Source of the DNA: Devosia marina | GTDB taxonomy: Bacteria; Pseudomonadota; Alphaproteobacteria; Rhizobiales; Devosiaceae | Direction of reading: 5' to 3' | Length of the DNA stretch: 64,000 nt | NCBI RefSeq assembly: GCF_009758415.1 | Contig: NZ_WQRF01000001.1 | Location: forward strand, 1,550,001 to 1,614,000 | In this document: positions 53,996-63,858 of the stretch, piece after piece | Layout: each line of letters opens with the position of its first letter | How positions within the stretch are numbered: the first letter of the stretch is position 1 | Notes under the pieces: generated by a model | What the model was told of the DNA's origin: nothing | Seen by the model: the letters and a program-made list of their open reading frames with translations, nothing else | Database searches by the model: none | Program-made: the position numbers and the translations under genes

Positions 53996-54478
53996 ATGAG
54001 CAAAGACAAAAATACCGACAAGGATCCTTTCCTGCGCGGCGCCCGGCTCCGGGCGCGTCAGGATGCAAATGCACGGGAGATGCATCATGATGCGGGCCGG
54101 GCGACGACTGAGGAGTTCTTTCAGGCTCTCGTCGCCGCTGTCGCCGTAATCGCCCACGCCGATGGCCGGCTCGAACTGGCAGAGCGGCGCACGCTGGTGG
54201 AAGCTTTTACCACCAGCCCGGCCATGGCGGGTTTCTCCGTCGCCGAACTCGCACAGGAACTGGCCGAGCATAGCCGCGCGTATGGTTACGATCCCCAATC
54301 CGCGGACCAGCGAGCACTGGCCAGCCTGTCGGCAAGTAAACTCAGTGGCGAAGAACGCCAGTCTCTCCTGCGGATCTGCCACCAGGTGATCACAGCAGAT
54401 GGCATGGTACATCCCGTCGAACTGGGCGCGCTGCACCGTGTCGAGCGGGCCCTAGGCCTCGCGGGAGGCTCACTATGA
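53996..54478 (+). CDS. TerB-family protein
   Basis: 160 residues. A four-helix TerB domain with acidic metal-type motifs: IAHADGRLELAERR near residue 55 and ITADGMVHPVELGAL near 132. A charged N-terminal extension precedes it. Good spacing to the TerC gene (40 bp) suggests one operon acting in metal or membrane stress. Confidence 0.85.
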   Translation: MSKDKNTDKDPFLRGARLRARQDANAREMHHDAGRATTEEFFQALVAAVAVIAHADGRLELAERRTLVEAFTTSPAMAGFSVAELAQELAEHSRAYGYDPQSADQRALASLSASKLSGEERQSLLRICHQVITADGMVHPVELGALHRVERALGLAGGSL

Positions 54479-54518
54479 GCCGCTGCAAGCTTGGCCCTCT
54501 CGTCTGGGAGGCGCGCTG

Positions 54519-55487
54519 ATGGACCTTCTGACCGGACTTTTCCTGGGCCAGCCGCTTTGGATGTGGCTGGGCTTCCTTGGGCTTGTGATTGCCCTTCTGG
54601 CCTTTGACCTTGGCGTATTGCATCGGGATGGGCACGAGATCGAGGTGCGCGAGAGCCTGTTGCTCTCGGGCTTCTATATAGCGCTCGGCCTTGCCTTTGG
54701 CGGCTTGGTCTGGTGGCAACTGGGCGCCCAGTCAGGTGTCGAATACCTCACCGGTTTCGTGGTCGAGAAAAGCCTGGCCATGGACAATGTCTTCGTCATT
54801 GCGATGATCTTCGGCTATCTCGCCATTCCCCGCCATTTGCAGCATCGCGTGCTGTTCTGGGGCATATTGGGCGTCATCGTGCTGCGAGCGATCATGATCG
54901 GTTTGGGTGCCACTTTGGTGTCCGAATATGGCTGGATTCTCTACATCTTCGCCGCCTTCCTGATCTTCACCGGTATCCGGATGCTGATGCCTGGACACGG
55001 CGAGACCGATCTGAGCAAGAACCCGGTTCTCGTCTTCATGAAGCGGCGCTTCCGCGTCACCGAACAATTGCACGGCGACAAGTTTTTCGTGCGGCAAGCT
55101 GATCCCAAGACAGGGCGCCTGGTTCGCTACATGACGCCGCTGTTCCTGGCGCTCGTCATGATCGAGATCGCAGACGTCATCTTCGCTGTGGATTCGGTGC
55201 CGGCGATCTTTGCCATCACCACGGACCCCTACATCGTCTATACGTCCAACATCTTTGCCATCCTGGGGTTGCGGGCGCTCTATTTTGCCCTGGCCGCGAT
55301 CCTGCACCGTTTTGCCTATCTCAAGCAGGCACTGGCCTTTTTGCTGGTCTTCATCGGCTCTAAGATTTTTGTCGCCGACCTGTTGGGATGGGAGAAATTC
55401 CCTGCGGAATGGTCGCTGGGCATCACCTTCGTGATCCTCGCAAGCGGTATCGGATACTCGTTGTGGCGCACTGCCAAGCCAAATTAG
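54519..55487 (+). CDS. TerC/Alx-family membrane protein
   Basis: 322 residues, about nine hydrophobic segments. The characteristic acidic membrane motifs are present: EKSLAMDNVFVIAMIF and EIADVIFAVDSVPAIFA. TerC/Alx proteins export Mn2+ or handle metals at the membrane. A hairpin terminator follows. No yybP-ykoY-type riboswitch is evident upstream. Confidence 0.92.
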   Translation: MDLLTGLFLGQPLWMWLGFLGLVIALLAFDLGVLHRDGHEIEVRESLLLSGFYIALGLAFGGLVWWQLGAQSGVEYLTGFVVEKSLAMDNVFVIAMIFGYLAIPRHLQHRVLFWGILGVIVLRAIMIGLGATLVSEYGWILYIFAAFLIFTGIRMLMPGHGETDLSKNPVLVFMKRRFRVTEQLHGDKFFVRQADPKTGRLVRYMTPLFLALVMIEIADVIFAVDSVPAIFAITTDPYIVYTSNIFAILGLRALYFALAAILHRFAYLKQALAFLLVFIGSKIFVADLLGWEKFPAEWSLGITFVILASGIGYSLWRTAKPN

Positions 55488-55498
55488 TGCGATCGGGG

Positions 55499-55515
55499 GG
55501 AGGCATCGTGCCTCC
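55499..55515 (+). terminator. Hairpin after terC
   Basis: GGAGGCA/TGCCTCC, 7-bp perfect stem with a 3-nt loop, followed by a pyrimidine-rich stretch. Ends the terB-terC unit. Confidence 0.55.
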
Positions 55516-55913
55516 TCTCACTTTCTGTGCGAGCATCGACTGACCAGGACCTTTTTTTGGAATTGGCGAGACCGGACTGGACGACCGCTTTCAGGAAATC
55601 GGAACGACTACGCCATTGTCTGAAATGGTGAAGGGTTTGAGATGCCGCTTGGCGTCGCAAAGCCACCCATGCACGAACCCGCGGTCCGTATGCGCTGGGC
55701 TATGGGGTTTTCCGATTTGGTGTGGTCGTGCGGGTGCCCAGAGTTGAGACATATGGCATAGCGTGCCCGCCAAGTGGACGTTGTCCGGGCTGTATTTGAG
55801 CGTCGGCAGCGGCGATATTGACGAGATCTCCGGGCATTACGGGGATCACTGCGGTGCTGGGCGCGAACCATCCCATCGGCCGGTGGCGTAGCGCGGCCGT
55901 GTGAACAAGCAGG
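55516..55913. other. IS91 element end region, no gene
   Basis: About 400 bp between terC and the transposase stop. Frames here lack ribosome sites and motifs. In IS91-type elements the origin or terminus of rolling-circle transfer lies next to the transposase, so part of this interval probably belongs to the element. The exact end was not identified. Confidence 0.4.
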
Positions 55914-57116
55914 TCATGCCGGGTCATGGATGGTCTCCCGGTATGGCTGTCGCGCTGCTGGCGGCGCGCGCGGCCTGCAGCCCCGGGTGAAGGTCTCGAT
56001 GATCACCATGGTGCCGCCACAACACGGGCATGGTGGCCGCGGGTCGGCGGGCTCCTGAGTTACCGCGGCGTCGTCCGGCGCCGGCGCGACTTCGAGCAGA
56101 CTGCGAGCCAGAGCGAGGCAGTCCTTGCAGGCGGAGCCGGCGAGCAGGCCGTAGTGCCGGATACGGTGGAACCCGCGTGGCAGGACGTGGAGCAGAAAGC
56201 GGCGGATGAACTCGTGGGTGGTCAGAGTCATGACCTGCTGCCGATCGGCGCCTGAGCGGCGATAGTCCTTGTAGCGGAAGGTTACCTCGGCCCCGTCGAA
56301 CCCGAGCAGACGGCTGTTCGAGATGGCGACCCGGTGGGTATAGCGGGAGAGATAGGCCAGCACTGCCTCTGGCCCGGCAAAGGGCGCTTTGGCATAGACC
56401 ACCCAGCGCTTCTTGCGGACCGGCGCTAGGTGACGCTGGAAAGCGCGTCGGTCGCCGAGCCCAGCCATCCTGCCGAAGAAGGCGAGCTTTCCGGCATCAT
56501 GCAGTTCGAGTAGCCGGGCGATGAACAGCCGGCGAAACAGCGCGCCGAGCACACGCACGGGCAGCAGGAAGGCCGGACGCGATGAGATCCACCGCCCATC
56601 CTGTGTAAGGCCGCCACCAGGCACGATCATGTGGATGTGCGGATGATGGGTCATGGCCGAGCCCCAGGTATGGAGCACGGCGGTAATGCCGATGCGGGCG
56701 CCCAGATGTTTTGGGTCGGCGGCAATGGTCAGCATGGTCTCGGACGCCGCCTTGAACAGCAGATCGTAGATCAGCGCCTTGTTGTGGAAGGCGATGTCGC
56801 CGATCTGGGCGGGCAGCGTGAAGACGACATGGAAGTAGCCGACCGGCAGGAGATTGGCCTCCTGGGCTTCGAGCCATGTGCGTGCTGCCGCGCCCTGGCA
56901 CCGTGGACAGTGCCGGTTGCGGCAGGAGTTGTAGGCGATCCGCTGATGCCCGCAGTCAGAACAGGCTTCGACGTGACCGCCCAGAGCAGCAGTGCGACAG
57001 GTCTCGATCGCCGACATCACCTTGAGTTGGCCCAGGCTCAGATGCCCGGCATGGGCCGCGCGATAGGCGGGGCCGGCAGAGCGGAAGATATCGGCGACCT
57101 CAATGGTGGCGCGCAC
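55914..57116 (-). CDS. IS91-family rolling-circle transposase
   Basis: 400 residues. The N-terminal zinc finger (ACSDCGHQRIAYNSC, RNRHCPRCQG) is followed by the HUH-type core (HPHIHMIVPGGG) and the Y2-like region, YLSRYTHRVAISN, of IS91 transposases. The C-terminal CPCCGG is another zinc-binding motif. The upstream gene is a tyrosine integrase, as in many proteobacterial IS91 units. Confidence 0.92.
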   Translation of the reverse strand: MRATIEVADIFRSAGPAYRAAHAGHLSLGQLKVMSAIETCRTAALGGHVEACSDCGHQRIAYNSCRNRHCPRCQGAAARTWLEAQEANLLPVGYFHVVFTLPAQIGDIAFHNKALIYDLLFKAASETMLTIAADPKHLGARIGITAVLHTWGSAMTHHPHIHMIVPGGGLTQDGRWISSRPAFLLPVRVLGALFRRLFIARLLELHDAGKLAFFGRMAGLGDRRAFQRHLAPVRKKRWVVYAKAPFAGPEAVLAYLSRYTHRVAISNSRLLGFDGAEVTFRYKDYRRSGADRQQVMTLTTHEFIRRFLLHVLPRGFHRIRHYGLLAGSACKDCLALARSLLEVAPAPDDAAVTQEPADPRPPCPCCGGTMVIIETFTRGCRPRAPPAARQPYRETIHDPA

Positions 57117-57119
57117 CGC

Positions 57120-57698
57120 TCAGGCGGGCGGAGGCTTGTCCTCCATCAGGGCCATCAGCCGGTCGAGGGGACTGGCAACCGCCTGGATCGTGCGGGTCGA
57201 GACCTTGGTGTAGAGCGCAGTTGTCTCAAGCTTGGAGTGCCCGAGCAGCACCTGGATGACCCGGATATCGACATCCTGCTCCAAAAGGTGCGTGGCAAAG
57301 CTGTGTCGCAAGGTGTGCGGGCTGACCTTCTTGCGGATGCCGGCAACCTCGGCCGCCTCCTGCACCGCGCGATGCAATTGCCGTGACGAGATCGGATCGG
57401 TGCGCGAACGCCCCGGAAACAGCCAGCCATGGGGCAGCATCACGCCCCGCTGCTTGCCTTCGCGCCACCACAGTCGCAGAAGCTCCAGCAGCTGGGACGA
57501 GAGCATGGCATTGCGGTCCTTGCGGCCCTTGCCCTGTTCGATCCGGATCAACATGCGGGCGCTGTCGATATCGTCGACCTTGAGGTGGGCGACCTCAGAG
57601 ACGCGCAGGCCTGCGCCATAGGCAACCCCAAGCGCGGCCTTGTACTTGATGCCTGGTGTCGCCTCGAGCAATCGGGCCGCTTCCTCGATGCTGAGCAC
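57120..57698 (-). pseudogene. Tyrosine recombinase of the IS91 unit, N-terminus missing
   Basis: 192 residues holding only the catalytic domain: the first Arg in GAGLRVSEVAHL, HTLRHSFATHLL (HxxR), GHSKLETTALYTKV (H and Tyr). The usual N-terminal SAM-like DNA-binding domain (about 90-100 residues) is absent. The frame continues upstream for 12 protein-like codons (TRYQRQLPD) and hits a TGA near 57737, so the 5' part was lost by deletion or insertion. Confidence 0.8.
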
Positions 57699-58037
57699 GT
57701 CAGGCAGCTGGCGCTGATAACGGGTGTGGCAAGCTCAGAGCGGCAGGTGCCGACCCCAAACTAGTCGCTGACTGGTCTGACAAACCGCCCTGGAAGCTGC
57801 CGTAAAATACCATGGTGGGATGCTCTAAGGTGCCATTAACTTTCGTTTTCTAACGAGGTCACGATCTGCTATTGTTCCTTTCTTCGGTGCCGTCCTTCCG
57901 TGGAGCCGACGCGCCTAAGAGCCGACCGAACGGGCCAATGCGGCACCGGGTTCAGGCGTCCGCCAGGGGAATGCGGGAACCTCGCAACCTCTGCTGACTT
58001 GCGCTGTTAGCGAGTTTGATTGGGAGGTTTGTTAGGT

Positions 58038-59012
58038 ATGACTTGGCTTATGATCATCGGGGGGTTGGCCCTACTTCTGGTTGGCGGCGAGCTTCTGGTG
58101 CGAGGCGCCGTGCGGGTCGCGAGCCAGTTAGGGGTATCCCCGTTGATCATAGGGCTGACGCTGGTCGGCTTCGGCACCTCGACGCCCGAACTGGTCACCT
58201 CGGTGCAGGCGGCGGTAAACGGTTCTCCTGGGATCGCCTTCGGCAATATTGTGGGCTCCAGCATCGCCAACCTGCTGCTGATCCTGGGTGCATCGGCTAT
58301 GCTCACCCCGATTGTGGTGCAATCGTCAGCGCTGCGCCGAGACGCCGTGCTGATGGTGGCGGTGGCCATTGTATTCGCACTTCTTTCGCCGCTGTTTCCA
58401 CTGGGGCGACTGGTTGGCCTCATGTTCGTGGCCGCTTTGGGAGCATACATCTACATCGCAATTCGTCAGGAAGCGGCAGCAACACCCGCTCATGGTGCCG
58501 TCTATGACAAGAGCCTCGCAGCCCAGAATGCAGATACTGCACTTGTTCCGCAGAAATCTCCCGGCAGCTCTGTCCTTCTACCGCTTGCAACGTCACTGAC
58601 AGGTTTGGCGATAGTCGTCCTTGGGGGATACTTTCTCGTCAATGGCGCTGTGGACCTTGCTCGGTCGGCAGGCATTTCCGAGACCGTGATTGGCCTCACC
58701 ATAGTGGCAGTAGGCACGTCGATGCCAGAATTGGTGACGTCCCTTGTCGCCGCCGTCCGGCGCGAGGCTGATGTCGCGTTTGGCAACATCATCGGGTCCA
58801 ACATCTACAATATTTTGGGTATCGGCGGTGTGACGGCAATAATTGCGCCATCTCAGGTGCCGGAGCAGATTGCCAGTTTCGATAATGTTGTGATGGTCGC
58901 GGTGTCGGCGCTGGTCTTGTTGTTCGCCTATACTGGGCGACGCCTGGCGCGTTGGGAGGGCGGCGTCCTTGTGATAGGTTATATTGGGTATGTGTGGTGG
59001 CTATGGCCTTAG
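58038..59012 (+). CDS. Ca2+/Na+ (CaCA-family) antiporter, YrbG type
   Basis: 324 residues with two internally repeated halves of about five helices. Each half has the alpha-repeat motif: GFGTSTPELVTSV with GNIVGSSIANLL, and AVGTSMPELVTSL with GNIIGSNIYNIL. These are the signature of CaCA exchangers. The ATG at 58038 follows GGAGG by 10 bp. The gene stands alone between the IS91 remnant and IS110. Confidence 0.92.
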   Translation: MTWLMIIGGLALLLVGGELLVRGAVRVASQLGVSPLIIGLTLVGFGTSTPELVTSVQAAVNGSPGIAFGNIVGSSIANLLLILGASAMLTPIVVQSSALRRDAVLMVAVAIVFALLSPLFPLGRLVGLMFVAALGAYIYIAIRQEAAATPAHGAVYDKSLAAQNADTALVPQKSPGSSVLLPLATSLTGLAIVVLGGYFLVNGAVDLARSAGISETVIGLTIVAVGTSMPELVTSLVAAVRREADVAFGNIIGSNIYNILGIGGVTAIIAPSQVPEQIASFDNVVMVAVSALVLLFAYTGRRLARWEGGVLVIGYIGYVWWLWP

Positions 59013-59248
59013 GATTGCGATGAATACGGTTCGAGCGACAGTGTTTTCCTGATGTGCTTGCCTATGTGAGAGACTAACAAGTGTCGGCCCGAATCGACCC
59101 CATGCACGAACATGATGTAATCGCGGGAGCGGTGGTCACTGACGATATCGTGGTCGTGTTTGGCAATTTGTCGACTGGCTGTCCCCCGATAGGATGAAGA
59201 ACGGGCTCACGATTGCAACCGGGCCCAAGCATCGAGCGGAGGACAGCC

Positions 59249-60280
59249 ATGAAGCAGTATATTGGTCTCGACGTGTCCATGAAAGAGACGGCAATATCGA
59301 TCCGGCAGGACGGCAAGAGGATTTGGCGGGGCAAGTGCGCGTCCGACCCGCAACTGCTCGCGGCAGTGATCCGTAAACGTTCGCCGCAGGCCCAGCGGGT
59401 GGTGTTCGAGACGGGGCCGCTCTCGGTATGGCTCTACCATGCGCTGACGGCAGAGGGCCTGCCGGCAATCTGCATTGACGCCCGACATGCCAAAGCCGCC
59501 CTCGACATGGCTGTGAACAAGACCGACGCGAACGATGCCGACGGCCTGGCACATCTGGCCGAAGTCGGATTTTACCGAGAGGTCCGGGTCAAAGGATTTG
59601 ACAGTATGCTGATCCGCACACTGATCACCGCGCGTAACCAGCTGCTCACAATGCGGCTGCAGATCTCCAACCAGATCCGCGGAATGATGAAGACCTTTGG
59701 CCTCACCGTGCCAAAGGGCGCCGGCGGCGTGTTCGAGCGCAACGTCCGTGAGCTGCTGCAGGATAACAACAGGCTGGCGCGTATCATCATGCCAATGCTT
59801 CAAGCCTGGAGCGATATCCGTCAACAATCAGCAGAGATGAGCAAGCAACTGGTCGCGATGGCTCGCGAGGACCAACGCTGCCGTCTGCTCATGACGGTGC
59901 CGGGTGTCGGCACCGTCACAGCCACTGCTTTTGCCGCTGCCGTGGAAGATCCGGCGAACTTCAAGAACTCGCGTTCGGTGGGCGCGTGGGTGGGGCTGAC
60001 CCCCAGACGCTATCAGTCTGGCGAGGTTGATCATGATGGCCATATCTCGCGTCGCGGAGACAGTCGCTTGCGCGGCCTGTTATATGAGTCCGCCGCGGTG
60101 ATAATGAACCGATCGAGGGACACCAGTAGTCTGCGAGCCTGGGCCTTGGCGCTCAAAGAGCGGCTCGGTTTCAAGCGAGCGGCCGTGGCCTTGGCGCGCA
60201 AGCTCGCTGTGATAATGCACGCGATGCTCCAGACAGGCGAGCTTTTCAATCCGCACCAAGCAAAGCCGGTACCCGCATGA
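59249..60280 (+). CDS. IS110-family transposase (DEDD)
   Basis: 343 residues. The N-terminal DEDD RuvC-like part begins YIGLDVSMKETAIS (first Asp) with KTDANDADGLAHLA (Asp pair) as in IS110. The C-terminal transposase_20 part contains LMTVPGVGTVTATAF and SVGAWVGLTPRRYQSG with the serine expected in HISRRGDSRLR. Flanking non-coding stretches may encode the guide (bridge) RNA: 59013-59248 upstream and 60281-60402 downstream. No open-reading or repeat evidence fixes the ends. Confidence 0.92.
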   Translation: MKQYIGLDVSMKETAISIRQDGKRIWRGKCASDPQLLAAVIRKRSPQAQRVVFETGPLSVWLYHALTAEGLPAICIDARHAKAALDMAVNKTDANDADGLAHLAEVGFYREVRVKGFDSMLIRTLITARNQLLTMRLQISNQIRGMMKTFGLTVPKGAGGVFERNVRELLQDNNRLARIIMPMLQAWSDIRQQSAEMSKQLVAMAREDQRCRLLMTVPGVGTVTATAFAAAVEDPANFKNSRSVGAWVGLTPRRYQSGEVDHDGHISRRGDSRLRGLLYESAAVIMNRSRDTSSLRAWALALKERLGFKRAAVALARKLAVIMHAMLQTGELFNPHQAKPVPA

Positions 60281-60402
60281 CCCCATTTGCCTGCTACAGC
60301 GCCTTTACCCCACATTCTCCAAGTAAGTCGCTGATTTCGCTGTCGTAATCGTGATATTTCGCATATAAATCATGGCGTTGACGGCTGCGAGGGGCGCGTT
60401 TC

Positions 60403-61760
60403 ATGGATCACCTGGAGGGTGCGGGCTTGGCGCGGGGAGATCGGGTTGATTTCGACCGCCGTGTGCGTCTGGAGTTCCGTGGTGCGCAGATCAGTTCAGA
60501 CGGTGGCCTGCTGGTGATGCGCGAGCTTGATGACGTGCTCGGCCTGTCCAATCTGGCGTCGGAGGCGCTGCGAGACAGCCGCACCGGGAAGAACACGCTC
60601 CATCGGCTTGACGGATTGTTCCGGCAATCGGTGTTCGGACGACTGGCCGGATACGAGGATGTGAACGATGCCGACCGCTTGGCCCTCGATCCCGTGATGC
60701 GTCAGGTCGTTGGCGGCAGGGCCGTCGAGGCGCAAGCTGCTTCGGCATCGCAGATTGGACGGTTCGAGACCGAGACGCTGGCTCTGGCCGCGAACCGGGC
60801 GGCGCTGGCCGATCTGAACGGCCAATGGATCGACCGGTTTCATGACCGCAACGGGTTGAAATACATCGTGCTGGACATGGACAGCTCGGTCAGCCCCACC
60901 CACGGCGATCAGGAAGGTGCTGCCTGGAACGGGCATTTCGACTGCACCTGCTATCACCCCATCTTCTTGTTCAACCAGTTTGGCATGCTGGAGCGCTGCG
61001 CCCTGCGTAACGGCAATGTCCACAGCGCCGATGGCTGGCGGGATGTCCTTGATCCCGTCATTGCCCGATATGCTGGCCGCGACCTTGGTGGACGCTTCTT
61101 CCGGGCCGACGCTGCCTACGCGATCCCCGCGATCTATATGCGGCTGGAAGAAGCCAGGTTCTTCTACGCCATCCGTCTGCCCGCCAACGCCGTCTTGCGC
61201 GAGAAGATCGCGCAAGACGGCTGACACGGCCCGTGGGACGGCCTTCGCTGACCAAGGTCAAACGGTTCTTCGAGGACTTCGAGTATCAGGCGGCGTCCTG
61301 GGACAAGCCGCGCCGCGTCATCGCCAAGATCGAATGGCATCCGGGCGAGCTGTTCCCCAAAGTCGGCTTCATCGTCACCAACCTGCCGATGGAGCCAGAC
61401 TGGGTGGTGAGGTTCTACAACCAGCGCGGCACCGCAGAGCAGCACATCAAGGAAGGCAAATATGCCTTTCGCTGGACGCGGCTGTCATGCCGGAAGTTCC
61501 GGCACAACGAGGTGCGGCTGCAACTGCACGCGCTGGCCTACAACCTGGCAACCTTCCTGCGCTGCATCGAACTGCCCGAGGCCATGGCGGACTGGTCGTT
61601 GACCAGCCTGCAACTCAAGCTGATCAAGATCGGCGCCCGCGTCGTCCGCCACGCCCGCGCCATTACCTTCCAGTTGGCCGAGGTCGCCGTCACCGGCCCG
61701 ATGGTGCGGGCCGTCCTTGCCGCCATCCGCCGTCTTCGAACGCCTCCGTCATGCGCATGA
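60403..61760 (+). pseudogene. IS1380-family transposase, frameshifted
   Basis: The first frame (60403-61224) covers the N-terminal two thirds, including SSDGGLLVMRELDD and VLDMDSSVSPTHGDQEGAAW. It stops after REKIAQDG. The remainder continues in another frame from about 61222 (LTRPVGRPSLTKVKRFF, then FYNQRGTAEQHIKEGK) to 61760. Restoring the frame gives a transposase of normal IS1380 length (about 450). A small indel near 61214-61222 explains it; IS1380 is not known to use programmed frameshifting. Confidence 0.85.
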
Positions 61761-62214
61761 CCACGATCCATGCCCAAGCTGAACGAAAGCGGCAGGACAG
61801 GTCCGTCTGCCGCGCGGAAAAGCGGCTCTGCCGGGCCAGAATGCTGCGGGTTCGAGGCTTGATCCACCCGACTTCGGCCGTTTGCGCGACGACAGACACC
61901 GCTCGGGGCGAAAAACGCTTGCCCAGCGAGCAAAATCAGGCGATCTTGAAGTCAAGCGGCAGGCCACTTGGGGAATGTCGGTTGATAGCCCTCAATGCCC
62001 CGGGAACTTTTCGCAGATTGCAGGGTTTTTCTTCGTGCAAGCAAATCGTAAGCGCGCCGGCTTTGCGCGACTGGAGCGGGCAAGCGATGTTTCACAGGAT
62101 CTTCGTCCATCTTCATACGTCGGGTAGCCCTTTCGCCAAATATGGAAGTTGGCTGGCGCCTGCACAACCTCACCAGGATCAATTTTGCGAGTCGTCGATC
62201 GGCGTTTTGATCGT
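61761..62214. other. Intergenic remainder after IS1380
   Basis: About 450 bp. Open frames crossing it are out-of-frame extensions of the transposase or antisense. I could not find the right inverted repeat of IS1380. The promoter of the SulP gene probably lies in the last 100 bp. Confidence 0.4.
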
Positions 62215-63843
62215 ATGATGTCGCAGACAAAACTTCGCGGTGACATTCTTGGAGGCATTACCGCCGGAGTTGTCGCACTGCCGTTGGCGCTCGCCTTCGG
62301 CGAAGCGTCCGGCCTGGGTCCGATTGCTGGTGTGTGGGGCGCGATCATCCTGGGGTTCCTGGCCGCAGCGATTGGCGGCACGCCCACTTTGATTTCCGGT
62401 CCAACAGGTCCGATCCTAATCGTGATTGCCGGCCTCGTCGCTGCTCGTCCTGACCAACCTGCGGTTGTCGCCAGCGTCGTGATCCTGGCTGGTATACTGC
62501 AAACGGTTTTCGGCTTTTTGCGCCTTGGCAAATACATCAATCTGGTACCCTATTCCGTCGTCGCGGGTTTCATGAGCGGCATCGGGCTGATCGTCATCGT
62601 GTTGCAGCTCATTCCATTGATCGGACAGGAAGCCCCTCGCGGCGGCACGCTGGCGACACTGACCGCTCTGCCTTCGGCGGTTGAGCAGATCAATGCCTAC
62701 GCCCTTGGACTGGGCGTGCTGACATTTGCAGTGGCGACATTCTGGCCAAAATCACTGTCAAAATTCTTCCCGGCCGCGCTCGCCGCATTGCTCGTCGGAA
62801 CAGTTGCATCGCTCTTGGTGTCAGGCGCTTTACCGAGGCTGGACGAAATTCCGACGGGCTTCCCCGATCTGGTTCTTCCCTCGCTCGACATGAGCGATGC
62901 CATTTTCATCGTGCAGTCGGCCCTCGTGCTCGCCGCATTAGGATCAATCGATACCCTGGTAACATCGCTGATTGCGGATCGTATGACCCAGACACGCCAT
63001 CAGTCGAACAAGGAGCTTGTCGGGCAAGGTATCGGCAACGCAGTGTGCGGCTTGTTCGGCGCCATGCCGGGGTCGGGGACCACTACGCCGACGGTGGTTA
63101 ACATCCGAAGCGGTGGCGCGACTCGCCTGTCAGGCATGGTCCATGCGCTCTTCCTGCTTGCCGTCGTTTTCCTGTTGGCACCTCTTGCCGCGCAGATCCC
63201 ACTCGCGGTCTTGGCGGGTCTGCTTGTGCGGATTGGGCTGAATATCATCGATCTCGACTATCTGCGTAATGCGCTGCGCGGTCCGCGCTGGGACCTGTCT
63301 GTCATGGTCCTGGTTGTCGGCCTGACAGTCTTCGTCGACCTGATCACCGCAGTGGGTGTTGGTGTTGTGCTGTCCGCGCTCGGCTTCGTAAAACGGCTAG
63401 CCGATGCGCAGATCGCGAATTTTGAGAGCGGCAAGCTCGCTGCGCTGGACGCGGAAGAGCAGGCGATTTTGAAGGACGCAAACGGGCGCATACTCCTCTT
63501 CGACTTCGCAGGACCGCTTTCGTTCGGTGCGGCTGCCGACTTGGTGCATATAGTCAGGCGGCGCTCGAAGCGCGAGGTGCGCGCTATCGTGCTCGACTTC
63601 AGCCGGAAGTTCTTCGCCGACCGTTCAGCCGTCCAGGCCATCCAGACAATCGTCTCCGAATCCGCTGCACAAGGTATCGAAGTATTTTTTGCCGGTGCAT
63701 CGCCGGACCTGACCGAACTGCTAGCGAAGATGGAAGCCGATATTCACGTCGACGCGGAGCACCGGGATTTGTCCCGACGGGAGGCACTCGCCCGCGCTAG
63801 CAAGCTGGCTTCCGTGGGGCGCGCCGCGCGCTTGAAAATCTAA
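62215..63843 (+). CDS. SulP-family anion (sulfate/bicarbonate) transporter with STAS domain
   Basis: 542 residues. About 12-14 membrane segments beginning LRGDILGGITAGVVALPLAL; the loop GGTPTLISGPTGP and the MPGSGTTTPTVVNIRSGG segment are typical of SulP/BicA relatives. A C-terminal STAS domain (about 440-525) follows, with ILLFDFAGPLSFGAA. The start at 62215 is preferred to the open frame from 62149. A carbonic anhydrase gene follows 15 bp later, which favours bicarbonate as substrate. Confidence 0.9.
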   Translation: MMSQTKLRGDILGGITAGVVALPLALAFGEASGLGPIAGVWGAIILGFLAAAIGGTPTLISGPTGPILIVIAGLVAARPDQPAVVASVVILAGILQTVFGFLRLGKYINLVPYSVVAGFMSGIGLIVIVLQLIPLIGQEAPRGGTLATLTALPSAVEQINAYALGLGVLTFAVATFWPKSLSKFFPAALAALLVGTVASLLVSGALPRLDEIPTGFPDLVLPSLDMSDAIFIVQSALVLAALGSIDTLVTSLIADRMTQTRHQSNKELVGQGIGNAVCGLFGAMPGSGTTTPTVVNIRSGGATRLSGMVHALFLLAVVFLLAPLAAQIPLAVLAGLLVRIGLNIIDLDYLRNALRGPRWDLSVMVLVVGLTVFVDLITAVGVGVVLSALGFVKRLADAQIANFESGKLAALDAEEQAILKDANGRILLFDFAGPLSFGAAADLVHIVRRRSKREVRAIVLDFSRKFFADRSAVQAIQTIVSESAAQGIEVFFAGASPDLTELLAKMEADIHVDAEHRDLSRREALARASKLASVGRAARLKI

Positions 63844-63858
63844 AGAGAGGAAGTGCTC

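Noticed and set aside
60917..62218. 433-codon + strand frame crossing IS1380 into the SulP upstream region
   Set aside because: Overlaps the transposase in a different frame, composition is unlike protein, and the IS1380 homology lies in the other frames.
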